Source: Halomonas eurihalina (GTDB lineage: Bacteria; Pseudomonadota; Gammaproteobacteria; Pseudomonadales; Halomonadaceae). From it: DNA of 45,905 nt. Every line of letters starts with the position of its first letter. The stretch's first letter is position 1. The notes under the pieces are model-generated. The model was not told where the DNA came from, made no database searches, and saw only the letters and a program-made list of their open reading frames with translations. Both the position numbers and the translations under genes were made by a program. Positions 32,859 through 44,166 of this stretch are shown here, in pieces. The DNA is taken from NCBI RefSeq assembly GCF_008274785.1, contig NZ_VTPU01000024.1:1-45905 (forward strand). Direction: 5' to 3'.

Positions 32859-33362
32859 ATGATCACGCTGCAAACCAACTTCGGCGATATCGTCATCGCC
32901 CTGAATCACGACAAGGCCCCGAAGACGGCGGCCAACTTCGAACGCTACGTGCGCGAGGGCTTCTACGACAACACCCTTTTTCACCGGGTGATCGACGGTT
33001 TCATGGTCCAGGGCGGCGGTTTCGACCTGGACTTCAACCAGAAGCCGACCCATGAGCCGATCGACAACGAGGCCGATAATGGCCTGGAAAATCGTGTCGG
33101 TACCCTGGCCATGGCGCGCACCCAGGATCCACATTCGGCCACCGCCCAGTTCTTTATCAACATCGCCGACAACGACTTCCTCAACCACCGTGGCAAGAAC
33201 CTGCAAGGCTGGGGCTATTGCGTCTTCGGCGAAGTGGTCGAAGGCATGGATGTGGTCGAGCGCATCAAGTCGGTCAAGACCACTCGCCGCGGTATGCATG
33301 CCGATGTGCCCGCCGAGGATGTCATCATCCAGAGCGCGCGCCTGCAGGAAACCGCTGACTGA
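32859..33362 (+). CDS. ppiB: Peptidyl-prolyl cis-trans isomerase B (cyclophilin, cytosolic)
   Basis: This 167-aa cyclophilin has no signal peptide. It starts [54 protein letters not shown], which carries the FHRVI/QGG core (catalytic Arg in FHR). Other core residues lie in [19 protein letters not shown] and [22 protein letters not shown]. It speeds proline isomerisation during folding. The ATG at 32859 follows AGGA at eight bases; 41 upstream codons in frame lack any ribosome site and are rejected. lpxH follows after a hairpin. Confidence 0.97.
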   Translation: MITLQTNFGDIVIALNHDKAPKTAANFERYVREGFYDNTLFHRVIDGFMVQGGGFDLDFNQKPTHEPIDNEADNGLENRVGTLAMARTQDPHSATAQFFINIADNDFLNHRGKNLQGWGYCVFGEVVEGMDVVERIKSVKTTRRGMHADVPAEDVIIQSARLQETAD

Positions 33363-33383
33363 GCCACCGCTCCGGTTGTCCCG

Positions 33384-33401
33384 CGCCCGCTCTAGCGGGC
33401 G
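33384..33401 (+). terminator. GC hairpin between ppiB and lpxH
   Basis: CGCCCGC (33384-33390) and GCGGGCG (33395-33401) form a 7-bp stem with loop TCTA, 22 bases after the ppiB stop. The downstream TGGTGTCTT has no proper T run, so it is a weak terminator or attenuator. lpxH starts 32 bases further on. Confidence 0.4.
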
Positions 33402-33433
33402 TGGTGTCTTCGCACCCGTCCACGGAACACGAC

Positions 33434-34198
33434 ATGGCCACCCTGCTGATTTCCGATCTGCACCTGCATCCCGGCGCCCCGGCGGTCACCGAAGGCTTTC
33501 TGCGCTGGCTCGACGAGCGCGCCCGCGGTGCCGATGCCCTCTACATCCTGGGCGACTTCTTCGAAGCCTGGATCGGCGATGATCTGCTGGATCTCGGCGA
33601 CGCCGACCCGACCGGCACGGCCGCCCTGGCTGGCCGCGTGGCCTCGGCACTCAGGTCACTCGCCGATGCCGGTACCCGCCTCTACCTGATGCATGGCAAC
33701 CGCGATTTCCTGCTCGGCGAACGTTTCGCCCGGGAAGCCGGCGCTACCCTGTTGCCCGACCCGAGCCTGGTGACCCTGGGCGACGAGCGGGTACTGCTGA
33801 TGCATGGCGACAGCCTGTGCACCCGCGACGAGGCCTACATGGCCTTCCGTGCCCAGTCACGCAACCCAAAATGGCAGGAACAGATTCTCGCCATGCCGAT
33901 TCCCGAGCGCCTCGAACTGGCCCGCCAGCTACGCGAGCGTTCCGGCGAGGCCAACTCCAACAAGGCCGAAGACATCATGGACGTGACGCCGGACGAAGTC
34001 GTGAAAGCCATGCACGAGCATGGCGTGGCCACGATGATCCATGGCCACACCCACCGCCCCGACGTGCACGACCTCGAAGTCGACGGACAGGCCGCCCGCC
34101 GCTTCGTGCTGGGCGACTGGCAACCGGGCATCGGCTGGGAAATCGAAGCCGCGACGGGGCACGACCTGGAATTGCGGCGTCTCGACCTTTCGAGCTGA
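33434..34198 (+). CDS. lpxH: UDP-2,3-diacylglucosamine diphosphatase
   Basis: This 254-aa calcineurin-like phosphoesterase removes UMP from UDP-2,3-diacylglucosamine in lipid A synthesis at the inner membrane surface. Metal and active-site residues are visible: D8 and H10 (SDLHL), D41 (GDFFE), N89 (HGNRD), H124 (MHGD) and GHTHRPD near residue 205. Family markers FFEAWIGDD and [14 protein letters not shown] are present. The ATG at 33434 matches the family N terminus. The neighbour ppiB-lpxH pair is a common gammaproteobacterial arrangement, and the essential function implies a Gram-negative envelope. Confidence 0.97.
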   Translation: MATLLISDLHLHPGAPAVTEGFLRWLDERARGADALYILGDFFEAWIGDDLLDLGDADPTGTAALAGRVASALRSLADAGTRLYLMHGNRDFLLGERFAREAGATLLPDPSLVTLGDERVLLMHGDSLCTRDEAYMAFRAQSRNPKWQEQILAMPIPERLELARQLRERSGEANSNKAEDIMDVTPDEVVKAMHEHGVATMIHGHTHRPDVHDLEVDGQAARRFVLGDWQPGIGWEIEAATGHDLELRRLDLSS

Positions 34199-34201
34199 CG
34201 C

Positions 34202-35266
34202 TCAACTCGATGCCGTGGCCGGCAGATCACCGGCTGCCTCCGGCGCTTCCGGATTGAGTTCAGCGGGATTGTCGCGACCGGGGTACCAGGGCACCCGCCC
34301 TTCGAGTACTCCGGTTTCCTCGATGATCCGCGCCACCGTGGCCTCCTGCCGGTAGGCCATGATATGAGCACCGCTGACGCCTTCGATCTCGCGCACCTCC
34401 TGGAGGATGTCCCGACACAGGCGCGCGCCCTCCTCGCGTTGATCCTGCGCGCCTTCAAGGCGCTCGATCACCCTATCGGGGATATGGATCCCGGGAACAT
34501 TATCGCGTATCCAGCGCGCACTGCGTGCCGAACGCAGGGGACCCATGCCAACCAGCACATGGATGCGATCGGGCCCTTCCAGCAGGCCAAAGTCGGCGAT
34601 TTCGGCCATGAAATCCCGCAGGACGGCGGTATCGAAGCAGTACTGGGTCTGGATGAAGCGCGCGCCGGCCGCCACTTTCTTGGCCAAACGCTGAGCCCGC
34701 CAGGCTCGGGGTGGCACGAAGGGATTCGCCGCCGCGCCCAGAAACATCCGGGGCGGCGAATCGATCGGGCGACCGCTCTCGAAGCAGGACTCGTCGCGCA
34801 TCCGGCGCGCTATCCCGAGCAACGACAACGAATCGAGATCGAAGACCGGCCGGGCATGCGGATGATCCCCCGCCTGGACGCCATCCCCGGTCAGGCACAG
34901 CAGGTTGCAGGCACCCATGGCCGCCGCCCCGAGAATCTCGCCCTGCATGGCGATCCGGTTACGATCCCGACAGGACATCTGCAGGATTGTCGCGTAACCG
35001 ACTCGCGTCAGCAGTGAACAGACGCCGACGCTCGACATGTGGCAGTTGGCCCCGGAGCCGTCGGTGGCATTGATGGCATCGACATAGCCATCGAAGATCG
35101 CGGCACGCCGCAGAACCTCCGCCGGGTCCGCGGAATCCGGCGGATCGATCTCGGTGGTCACAGCGAAGCGTCCGGCCCGCAGGACCCGCTCGAGCCGACC
35201 GGGCGACACATGCCCCGGCAGCACGGGAAGCGAATAGCCGGGAACCGGCTCATCATCGAACTTCAT
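34202..35266 (-). CDS. Methylenetetrahydrofolate reductase (MetF-like)
   Basis: This 354-aa TIM-barrel flavoprotein is of the methylenetetrahydrofolate reductase type. Segments seen are FAVTTEIDPPDSADPAEVLRRAAIFDGYVDAINATDGSGAN, then QMSCRDRNRIAMQGEILGAAAMGACNLLCLTGDGV, FLGAAANPF and GARFIQTQYCFD. It is diverged from Escherichia coli MetF (296 aa) and longer at the C terminus. Its start overlaps the upstream zinc/iron-sulfur-type gene by 14 bases, with AGGAGG at close spacing to the ATG at 35266. This pair resembles acetogen MetF-MetV, and may serve C1 oxidation of methylated osmolytes rather than methionine synthesis; that is inference. Confidence 0.82.
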   Translation of the reverse strand: MKFDDEPVPGYSLPVLPGHVSPGRLERVLRAGRFAVTTEIDPPDSADPAEVLRRAAIFDGYVDAINATDGSGANCHMSSVGVCSLLTRVGYATILQMSCRDRNRIAMQGEILGAAAMGACNLLCLTGDGVQAGDHPHARPVFDLDSLSLLGIARRMRDESCFESGRPIDSPPRMFLGAAANPFVPPRAWRAQRLAKKVAAGARFIQTQYCFDTAVLRDFMAEIADFGLLEGPDRIHVLVGMGPLRSARSARWIRDNVPGIHIPDRVIERLEGAQDQREEGARLCRDILQEVREIEGVSGAHIMAYRQEATVARIIEETGVLEGRVPWYPGRDNPAELNPEAPEAAGDLPATASS

Positions 35267-35723
35267 TGGCGCCTCCTGCGTCATGTTCGCCACGCGCCAC
35301 CCGCAGCCAGGAGGAAGTACCTTCCAACGAAGCGTCCACCGGCAACTGCACGGCATGGATGCGATCGCCATGCCTCATGCGCTGACTGCCCTCCCAGGCA
35401 TCCAGCCACACGCAGCGCATCTCCGGTTTCACCTCGCAGCCGCCATCCTCGCGCACCCCGCCGCAGGGGCCGTTACGCAGCCGCTTGGGGCAATTCATCG
35501 GGCACGACATGCCGGTCGAACTGAGCACGCAGTGGCCGCACATCTGGCAGTCGAACAGCAATCCCTTGATGGCCCGCTCGAGCCCAGCCACCGGCGCCTC
35601 GAGACGCGCATAGCCAACCCGCTCCAGCAGTGGCGCCGAGCGCTGAAGCACAACCTCGAGCCCCGCATAGAGAAGCTCGAAGGCGCGGGCGTGACGCACC
35701 GCCCAACGTCGCACTCGATACAT
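35253..35723 (-). CDS. MetV-like Cys-rich MTHFR partner protein
   Basis: This 156-aa protein has eight cysteines at residues 59, 62, 65, 74, 78, 87, 96 and 104, arranged as CQMCGHCVLSSTGMSC-PMNC-PCGG-GCEV-RC. This pattern matches the C-terminal MTHFR/MetV family (likely PF12225; name from memory), which binds zinc or an iron-sulfur cluster and partners MetF. The N-terminal 50 residues are helical and basic. It is translationally coupled to the MetF-like gene by a 14-base overlap. The ATG at 35723 has AGGA seven bases upstream. Confidence 0.72.
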   Translation of the reverse strand: MYRVRRWAVRHARAFELLYAGLEVVLQRSAPLLERVGYARLEAPVAGLERAIKGLLFDCQMCGHCVLSSTGMSCPMNCPKRLRNGPCGGVREDGGCEVKPEMRCVWLDAWEGSQRMRHGDRIHAVQLPVDASLEGTSSWLRVARGEHDAGGANEVR

Positions 35724-35831
35724 GGTGACATCCTGCTAATTCGCGGAATTTTCCCACCGAGACGCCTCTTGCTTCATAGCGTAAGAAGATCAGGCCGGAG
35801 CACATCCATCACAACGACAACGGCGTGTGCG

Positions 35832-36866
35832 TCACCGTCGCACCTCGAGACAGGCGGCCAGGGACGCTTCCAGGCTCTTGGCATCGGGCATGACGTCCGG
35901 CTCGCCGAGCAATTCCAGGCGCGAGTCATGCCGCCAGACACTCGGCCGAACCTCGATGCTTGCTCCTCTTCCCGCCACCCGGTTGTAGAACAACCACCCC
36001 CGGTCAGTATGCAACACGCCCTTGACCCTTAATGCCGCCGGCAGGGATTCCAGCCGCGCCTCCAGGGCGTGACGGTCGAAACGGTCCCGGGAGTGCCAAC
36101 GCCAGCCCAGACTGGCATGTCCCAGGGCCTCGCCCCACTCGAGCACCGGCTTCCCCGGCCTCGGTTCGGTCGAGGCGTCCTGGTACGTCGTCTCGGCGTG
36201 GTGTCCGGCGTGGTGATGGGAAACCGGCATCGCGCGCGTCTCGCCGACGCCGGGCTCGGCCGAGAGCAGCACTTCGCTGGGCAATCGACCATATGGCGCA
36301 TCACACACCCAGCGACGCGACGGCCAGAATCCCTCGAGCCAGTGTCGCGCCGCCGCTACCTGGCCAGTGGTGGCGAGATCGGTCATGGTCAACGCCACCG
36401 CATCAGCCATGTGCAACTGATCGAGAAAGGTTCCATGGGTCATGGCACGCGCATCGTCCAGCCGGCGCGGATCCAGCACGGCCACCACGCCACGGATATC
36501 GAGTACGTCGGCGAACCCCTCTCCCCTCAACAGGTCCAGCAGGCCCGCAGGATGCCCCAGCCCCGAAGGCTCGATGATCAGCCGATCCGGACGATGACGG
36601 CGCAGCAACCTGACAAGCGACGTGCGTAGCACAACGGCTTGCTGACAGCAGAGACAGCCACCGGGCAACGACTCGACGACCAGATCGTCGCGCGCCTCGA
36701 ACATCGTCTGGTCGATACCGACACGACCGAATTCATTGATGACCACGGCCCAGCGTTCCCCTGCCGGCTTATGGACCAGCAGATGATGGATCAGCGAACT
36801 CTTCCCGGCACCGAGAAAGCCGGTGATCACATGGACAGGCACCGATGACAGTGTCGCTTGACTCAC
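35832..36866 (-). CDS. CobW/YjiA-family GTPase (metallochaperone)
   Basis: This 344-aa G3E GTPase starts at a GTG (36866) with AAAGGAG at seven bases; GTG at 36869 is the alternative. P-loop GFLGAGKSS lies at 16-24, switch segment VVINEFGRVGIDQ follows, and metal motif CLCC lies at 71-74. EPSGLGHPAG is the Walker B/Mg segment. A His-rich loop HHHAGHH (217-223) suggests divalent-metal handling. The base-recognition NKxD motif is degenerate (LTMTDLA, residues about 159-165), which is unusual. The C-terminal CobW_C domain (about 240-335) includes GVLHTDRGWLFYNRV. Function is metal delivery, substrate unknown. Confidence 0.85.
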   Translation of the reverse strand: MSQATLSSVPVHVITGFLGAGKSSLIHHLLVHKPAGERWAVVINEFGRVGIDQTMFEARDDLVVESLPGGCLCCQQAVVLRTSLVRLLRRHRPDRLIIEPSGLGHPAGLLDLLRGEGFADVLDIRGVVAVLDPRRLDDARAMTHGTFLDQLHMADAVALTMTDLATTGQVAAARHWLEGFWPSRRWVCDAPYGRLPSEVLLSAEPGVGETRAMPVSHHHAGHHAETTYQDASTEPRPGKPVLEWGEALGHASLGWRWHSRDRFDRHALEARLESLPAALRVKGVLHTDRGWLFYNRVAGRGASIEVRPSVWRHDSRLELLGEPDVMPDAKSLEASLAACLEVRR

Positions 36867-36876
36867 CACGAAACTC

Positions 36877-36924
36877 CTTTCCACCCTCTCGCCATCCTCC
36901 TTCCCGCCATTCTCCTTCCACCAT
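36877..36924. repeat. 15-bp imperfect repeats upstream of the CobW gene
   Basis: Read on the minus strand, three units begin ATGGYGGAAGGAG at 36924, 36910 and 36895, spaced 14 and 15 bases. They are purine-only runs broken by ATGG. They end at the AAAGGAG ribosome site of the CobW gene. Confidence 0.7.
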
Positions 36925-37050
36925 TCTGCTCTGCATGATGGCATCTATGCATGACGACATCCGGATAGCGGCATGAAGGAATGAGAACGCAGAAGCAAGA
37001 TAACGGTATAAATGTTCAGCACAAGAACGGGGCAGCAAAAAGCGCCCATG

Positions 37051-37075
37051 AAAAAGGGGCCGAAGCCCCTTTTTT
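37051..37075. terminator. Bidirectional intrinsic terminator after ppiD
   Basis: AAAAAGGGGC-CGAA-GCCCCTTTTTT: a GC stem with an A run on one side and T run on the other, so it works in both directions. It lies 36 bp after the ppiD stop codon. Confidence 0.85.
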
Positions 37076-37107
37076 CACGATCGATTCGGTTTCACGATCG
37101 ATTCGGT
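37074..37107. repeat. 17-bp perfect tandem duplication
   Basis: TTCACGATCGATTCGGT occurs twice without spacing, at 37074-37090 and 37091-37107, between the ppiD stop and the terminator stem. Confidence 0.9.
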
Positions 37108-37110
37108 CGA

Positions 37111-38925
37111 TCAGAATCGTTCGATTTCCGCCTGTTCGCGCAGGTACCCAAGCAGGCCGTTGACGGCCGCCTGGGAGCGAAGCTGCTGTGCCATGCGTGC
37201 CACGAAGGCTTCACTCTGCTCGTCGACCTGGCCTTCGGTGACCTCGTCCAGGGCGATCAGCACCACTCGCTGCCCATCGACCGCACGGCCGAAGACGGTT
37301 TCGTCTTCCTCGGGATGCGGCAAGCGGAAGGCTGCATCCACCACCGGTTGGGCATCACCCTGGCGGTTCAGGCCTTCGGTACGCTGCCAGTCGATCGTCG
37401 GCGACTCGCCGGAGCGCAGCGCCTCGATCAGCCTGTCCGCCTCGTCTTTCAGCGCTTCGCGCGTCATGCGCTCCTGAACGGCCTCGGCCACCTGCGGACG
37501 CACTTCCTCGAGCGGCAAGGTCGTGGCTTCCCGATGGTCGAGTACGCGCAGAACCATGCGACGGTCCTCGTCGAGCTCGATGACTTCGCTGTTGAAGCCC
37601 TCCTCGAGCACGTCCGGAGTGAAGGCCCGGCGCATCACGCCCGGCTCGGCGAGAACACCAGAGACGTTTTCGCGGCTGACCCAGTCGGAGGTCTCCCGCT
37701 CGAGCCCCAGGTCCTGCGCCACGCTCTGCAGATCCTCGGCGGCGAAACTTTCATCGATCAACCGCTGGGCACGATCGTCGAAGTCGGACGACACCTGCTC
37801 CCGAGCAACCTGGCGTGCCAGCCGGTCGCGTGATTCCTCGAAGGATGGCCGATCCAGCTCGGTCACTTTGATCAGGTGCAGGCCATTATCGGTTTCGACG
37901 ATGTCCGATACTTGCCCCTCTCCCAGGGAGAATGCCGCCTCGTCGAAGGCATCACCGAAGAATCCACGACTGATGACGCCGAGATCGCCCCCTTCGCCAC
38001 TGGTCGATGTATCATCGGAGTACTCGGCGGCCAGGTCGTCGAATGAATCTCCATCGGCGAGACGTTGATTCACTTGCTCGAGTCGCGCCTCAGCCTCTTC
38101 CCGGGTCCGCTGATCACCGAACTGGACCATGATGTGCGACACACGACGATCGGCATCGGCGGCTTCGGCATTCCAGGCGTCGCGCAAGGCTTGCTCGCTG
38201 ACATCCGCTTGCTCGGCCATCTGTTCGCGATCCAGCACGACATAGGCCAGCTTGACCTGTTCCGGACGTTGATAGTCGTCGACATGCGCCTCGTAATACG
38301 CCTGAAGCTCTTCGTCGCTGGCTTCGGGGAGACTCTCGAGGTCGTCGACGGTCAAGACATGATGCCGGAAGCTACGGGTCTGGCGCTGCAAGGCAGCCAG
38401 GCGTCGCTCTTCGCTCTCCAGAGTGAATTCGCTGACCGCCAGGCCTTGTTGCAGCTGCCGGCGCTTCATGTCCGCACGCAACTGGTCGCGGAACGCCAAC
38501 GGCGTGAAACCGGCGCTGGAAAGACGATTGCGGAACAGCTCCTGGGAGAACTTGCCGTCCTGGCTCTGGAACTCGGGCAGGTTGACGATCAATTGGTCGA
38601 TCTGGCTCTCCGAGAGGTGCAGGCCGCCTTGCTCGGCATACTGGGTCAGCAGTTGCTCGGAGATCAGGCTGTCGAGCATCTGGCTGCGCAGTTCGCGCTC
38701 CTGCTCGGGAGGCACCTGGCCGCTGCGAATGGCACGTTGAACCTCGAGTTCCAGTTGCTGGCGCGGGATTGGCTCGCCATTGACCTTGGCAGCAGCATCC
38801 CCGTCATTGCCCCCCAGCAATCCGACCAGCGACTCCGCACCGAATAGTGCCATGGCCACCACCACGGCACCGATGATGATCTTGGCGCCCCAACTCGCGG
38901 AGCGGTCACGAATACTTTGCAGCAT
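37111..38925 (-). CDS. ppiD: Peptidyl-prolyl isomerase D (periplasmic folding factor)
   Basis: This 604-aa PpiD has one inner-membrane anchor (about 14-36) and a large periplasmic part. A SurA-like N-terminal chaperone domain (about 37-175) is followed by one parvulin domain at about 259-356 (RRVSHIMVQFG to GLHLIKV), and a helical C-terminal part. It helps outer-membrane protein folding near the Sec translocon. The ATG at 38925 has GAGG five bases upstream; the frame extends 30 codons upstream without a ribosome site. It follows hupB in the conserved clpX-lon-hup-ppiD order. Confidence 0.95.
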   Translation of the reverse strand: MLQSIRDRSASWGAKIIIGAVVVAMALFGAESLVGLLGGNDGDAAAKVNGEPIPRQQLELEVQRAIRSGQVPPEQERELRSQMLDSLISEQLLTQYAEQGGLHLSESQIDQLIVNLPEFQSQDGKFSQELFRNRLSSAGFTPLAFRDQLRADMKRRQLQQGLAVSEFTLESEERRLAALQRQTRSFRHHVLTVDDLESLPEASDEELQAYYEAHVDDYQRPEQVKLAYVVLDREQMAEQADVSEQALRDAWNAEAADADRRVSHIMVQFGDQRTREEAEARLEQVNQRLADGDSFDDLAAEYSDDTSTSGEGGDLGVISRGFFGDAFDEAAFSLGEGQVSDIVETDNGLHLIKVTELDRPSFEESRDRLARQVAREQVSSDFDDRAQRLIDESFAAEDLQSVAQDLGLERETSDWVSRENVSGVLAEPGVMRRAFTPDVLEEGFNSEVIELDEDRRMVLRVLDHREATTLPLEEVRPQVAEAVQERMTREALKDEADRLIEALRSGESPTIDWQRTEGLNRQGDAQPVVDAAFRLPHPEEDETVFGRAVDGQRVVLIALDEVTEGQVDEQSEAFVARMAQQLRSQAAVNGLLGYLREQAEIERF

Positions 38926-39120
38926 GCAGGCCTCTGCTGAATGAAGTGTGTCGGAACGCGCCTCATTATACGCATCCTCGAGGACCTGGCGACCCTCGAC
39001 ATGCAAGGTAGCCACCGCCCTTACGGCCCGAACCGGAGGTCAGAAACAAGACAGGCGCACCGCGAAGCGATGCGCCTGCATGAGACCTGACGTCAACGGT
39101 GGTCGGCGATACGCGCTACC

Positions 39121-39393
39121 TTAGTTGACGGAATCCTTGAGCGCCTTGCCGGCTTTGAAGCTCGGCACCTTGGCGGCGCTGATCTGGATCGGCTCACCCG
39201 TCTGCGGGTTACGACCAGTGCGTGCCGCACGCTCCTTGACGGTGAAAGTACCGAAACCCACCAGGGATACGCTATCGCCTTTCTTCAGGCTATCGGCCAC
39301 GGCATCCACCATGGCATCCAGTGCGCGCGAGGCAGCAGCTTTGGGAATATCGGCAGACACGGCAATGGCTTCGATCAGCTCGGACTTATTCAC
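39121..39393 (-). CDS. hupB: DNA-binding protein HU-beta
   Basis: This 90-aa HU starts with GTG at 39393 ([50 protein letters not shown]). AAGGGG lies six bases upstream. The DNA-binding arm reads [39 protein letters not shown], with the Arg-Asn-Pro tip that inserts in the minor groove. It is a nucleoid protein that bends DNA. A strong promoter lies upstream at 39476-39505. The conserved position after lon supports the name. Confidence 0.97.
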   Translation of the reverse strand: MNKSELIEAIAVSADIPKAAASRALDAMVDAVADSLKKGDSVSLVGFGTFTVKERAARTGRNPQTGEPIQISAAKVPSFKAGKALKDSVN

Positions 39394-39475
39394 ACTTCAC
39401 CCCTTGACTGTTTCGTAAATTGGCTCTAATCGGCGAGACTTACGGCTGAATGACGCGATCACAGCATAGCGTTAA

Positions 39476-39505
39476 TTTATAGCAATGCGATGAAAGGCGT
39501 GTCAA
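39476..39505 (-). promoter_or_regulatory. Sigma-70 promoter of hupB
   Basis: On the minus strand TTGACA (39500-39505) is a perfect -35, and TATAAA (39476-39481) follows 18 bp later. The start codon is about 80 bases downstream. Confidence 0.75.
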
Positions 39506-39525
39506 GCGACCATCCCTGATAATCC

Positions 39526-39559
39526 CCATCATGCCGGGGTTTTCGCCTCGGCATGATGG
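39526..39559. terminator. Inverted repeat after lon, with T run on the wrong side
   Basis: CCATCATGCCG (39526-39536) and CGGCATGATGG (39549-39559) are perfect 11-bp arms. On the lon strand seven T's come before, not after, the stem, so it is not a normal intrinsic terminator for lon; it lies 12 bases past the lon stop. Confidence 0.4.
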
Positions 39560-39570
39560 CGAAAAAAACG

Positions 39571-41979
<2,409 letters not shown>

Positions 41980-42017
41980 CGCAGACGTTCCTCAAACGAT
42001 TCGGGTGAATACCAAGG

Positions 42018-42046
42018 GAATGGGGACGATCCCCCGGCATTGCAAG
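42018..42046 (-). promoter_or_regulatory. Sigma-32-like heat-shock promoter of lon
   Basis: On the minus strand CTTGCAA (42040-42046) and CCCCATTC (42018-42025) are 14 bp apart, close to the CTTGAAA/CCCCATNT consensus. The lon start is about 40 bases downstream. The -35 lies in the loop of a CCCCGGC/GCCGGGG hairpin (42032-42053). Confidence 0.65.
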
Positions 42047-42071
42047 GCCGGGGCGACAGCGCGGCACAGAA

Positions 42072-42092
42072 AAGGGCCGCCAGGCGGCCCTT
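42072..42092 (-). terminator. Intrinsic terminator after clpX
   Basis: AAGGGCCGC (42072-42080) and GCGGCCCTT (42084-42092) pair as a 9-bp stem with a 3-base loop. On the clpX strand it runs into TTTTCTG. It separates clpX from the lon promoter. Confidence 0.85.
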
Positions 42093-42147
42093 GTCGTGAC
42101 GACTTCCTGTCCGGGTCCCGGTACGGGATCGGCTCTACCGCGGCAGA

Positions 42148-43425
42148 CTAGCCGCTGGTTCCGTCGACCCGCGATTCATCCTGCTGGGAATAGATCAGCA
42201 GCGGCTCGCTCTCGTTGGCGATTACCGAAGCATCGATCACCACCTTGGAAACGCCCTCGATGGAAGGAATCTCGTACATGGTGTCGAGCAGTACCGACTC
42301 GAGAATCGAACGCAGCCCACGAGCGCCGGTTTTGCGCGCCATGGCCTTGGCCGCCACCGCCCGCAAGGCATCCTCGCGGAAGTCGAGCTCCACGTTCTCC
42401 ATGTCGAACAAGCGAGCATACTGCTTGATCAAGGAGTTCTTCGGCTCGGTGAGGATCTGGATCAGGGCATCCTCGGTGAGCTCGGTCAGGGTCGCGATCA
42501 CCGGCAGTCGACCGACGAACTCGGGAATCAGGCCAAACTTGACCAGGTCCTCCGGCTCGACATCGAGCAGCAGATCACCAACACCCTTGGTCTCGTCCTT
42601 GGTCTTGACCTCGGCATTGAAGCCGATGCCACCCTTTTCGGCACGATCACGAATAACCTTGTCGAGACCGGCGAAAGCACCACCGACGATGAAGAGCATA
42701 TTGGTAGTGTCGACCTGCAGGAACTCCTGCTGGGGATGCTTGCGGCCTCCCTGAGGCGGCACCTGAGCCGTCGTGCCCTCGATCAGCTTGAGCAGCGCCT
42801 GCTGGACCCCTTCCCCCGAAACATCACGGGTAATGGAGGGGTTGTCAGACTTGCGCGAGATCTTGTCGATCTCATCGATATAGACGATGCCCCGCTGGGC
42901 CTTGTCCACATCGTAATCGCACTTCTGCAGCAGCTTCTGGATGATGTTCTCGACATCCTCGCCTACGTAACCGGCCTCGGTCAGCGTGGTCGCATCGGCG
43001 ATGGTGAAGGGAACATTGAGAAGTCGCGCCAGGGTCTCGGCCAGCAAGGTCTTGCCGCTACCGGTCGGGCCGATCAGCAAGATATTCGACTTGCCGAGTT
43101 CGACCTCATCCTTGGCGCCATAACGCAGACGCTTGTAATGATTGTAGACCGCCACCGACAGCACCATCTTGGCGCGGTCCTGGCCGATCACGTAGTCATC
43201 GAGAGTGTGACGGATATCACGCGGGGCGGGCAGACGCTCCTCATCGCTCTCGGCATCGGCATCGAGAACTTCCTCGCGAATGATGTCATTGCACAGGTCG
43301 ACACACTCATCGCAGATATACACGGACGGACCGGCAATCAGCTTGCGTACTTCATTCTGGTTCTTGCCACAGAACGAGCAGTACAGCAGCTTGCCGTCTT
43401 CGTCCTTGCCTTTGCCGTCGGCCAT
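42148..43425 (-). CDS. clpX: ClpX, ATPase subunit of ClpXP
   Basis: This 425-aa ClpX has the N-terminal zinc domain (C16, C19, C38, C41 in CSFC and CDEC), Walker A GPTGSGKT (119-126), and the AAA+ motor. The C-terminal domain carries [12 protein letters not shown] and [19 protein letters not shown], which includes the pore-loop region. IGF-type ClpP docking lies in [10 protein letters not shown]. It unfolds substrates for ClpP. Length fits the family (424). It lies 76 bases after clpP, separated by palindromes. Confidence 0.98.
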   Translation of the reverse strand: MADGKGKDEDGKLLYCSFCGKNQNEVRKLIAGPSVYICDECVDLCNDIIREEVLDADAESDEERLPAPRDIRHTLDDYVIGQDRAKMVLSVAVYNHYKRLRYGAKDEVELGKSNILLIGPTGSGKTLLAETLARLLNVPFTIADATTLTEAGYVGEDVENIIQKLLQKCDYDVDKAQRGIVYIDEIDKISRKSDNPSITRDVSGEGVQQALLKLIEGTTAQVPPQGGRKHPQQEFLQVDTTNMLFIVGGAFAGLDKVIRDRAEKGGIGFNAEVKTKDETKGVGDLLLDVEPEDLVKFGLIPEFVGRLPVIATLTELTEDALIQILTEPKNSLIKQYARLFDMENVELDFREDALRAVAAKAMARKTGARGLRSILESVLLDTMYEIPSIEGVSKVVIDASVIANESEPLLIYSQQDESRVDGTSG

Positions 43426-43444
43426 TCGCGTACCTCTCTCACAG

Positions 43445-43500
43445 CGGCGGCCTCGAGGCCGCCGGGAATCACGTAATCAGAGCGTGGTGATTATCACGCT
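43445..43500. other. Palindromes between clpP and clpX
   Basis: A perfect loop-less 20-bp palindrome (CGGCGGCCTC and its complement, 43445-43464) is followed by AGCGTG-N8-CACGCT (43481-43500). The second lies one base from the clpP stop. Neither has a T run on the minus strand; attenuation is possible. Confidence 0.6.
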
Positions 43501-43501
43501 A

Positions 43502-44122
43502 TCAGGATGTCGGCCGCTTATCCAGCACGGCATCGATCAGGCCATATTCCGCCGCCTGCGCGCCGTTCATGAAGTTATCACGGTCGGTATCCTTGGCAAT
43601 CGTTTCGAACTTCTGTCCGGTGTGATGTGCCAGGATCTCGTTGAGGCGTTCGCGGATACCGAGAATCTCGCGTGTATGGATTTCGATATCGGACGCCTGC
43701 CCCTGATAGCCCCCGAGGGGCTGGTGGATCATCATCCGCGAATTGGGCAGGCAGTAACGCTTGCCATGGGCGCCGCCGGCCAGCAGCAACGCTCCCATGC
43801 TGGCAGCCTGACCAATGCACACCGTGGAGACATCGGGCTTGATGAACTGCATGGTGTCGTAGATCGACATCCCCGCCGTGACGGAGCCACCCGGTGAATT
43901 GATGTACAGATGGACGTCCTTGTCGGGGTTCTCGGACTCCAGGAACAGCAACTGCGCCACCAGAAGGTTGGCCGTGTAGTCTTCGACCGGGCCAACCAGG
44001 AAGATCACACGCTCCTTGAGCAGGCGGGAATAGATGTCGTAGGACCGCTCGCCCCGGGCGCTTTGCTCGACCACCATCGGCACCAGGCCGCCGGCGGATT
44101 GGATATCGAACTCGTTACTCAT
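43502..44122 (-). CDS. clpP: ClpP, protease subunit of ClpXP
   Basis: This 206-aa serine protease shows catalytic S108 ([11 protein letters not shown]), H133 (MIHQPLGG) and D182 (RDNFM). The N-terminal propeptide is likely about 14 residues. It assembles into a double heptamer, with ClpX as unfoldase. [21 protein letters not shown] is the family marker. Neighbours tig and clpX are classic. Confidence 0.98.
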   Translation of the reverse strand: MSNEFDIQSAGGLVPMVVEQSARGERSYDIYSRLLKERVIFLVGPVEDYTANLLVAQLLFLESENPDKDVHLYINSPGGSVTAGMSIYDTMQFIKPDVSTVCIGQAASMGALLLAGGAHGKRYCLPNSRMMIHQPLGGYQGQASDIEIHTREILGIRERLNEILAHHTGQKFETIAKDTDRDNFMNGAQAAEYGLIDAVLDKRPTS

Positions 44123-44166
44123 CTGGGTGATGTCCTTGCATCCGATGTATGAAAGCGGCGGCTGAC

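Noticed and set aside
36945..37020. Zur box before the CobW gene
   Set aside because: AT-rich bases near 36998-37014 have only partial similarity to the Zur consensus and are not a clear palindrome.
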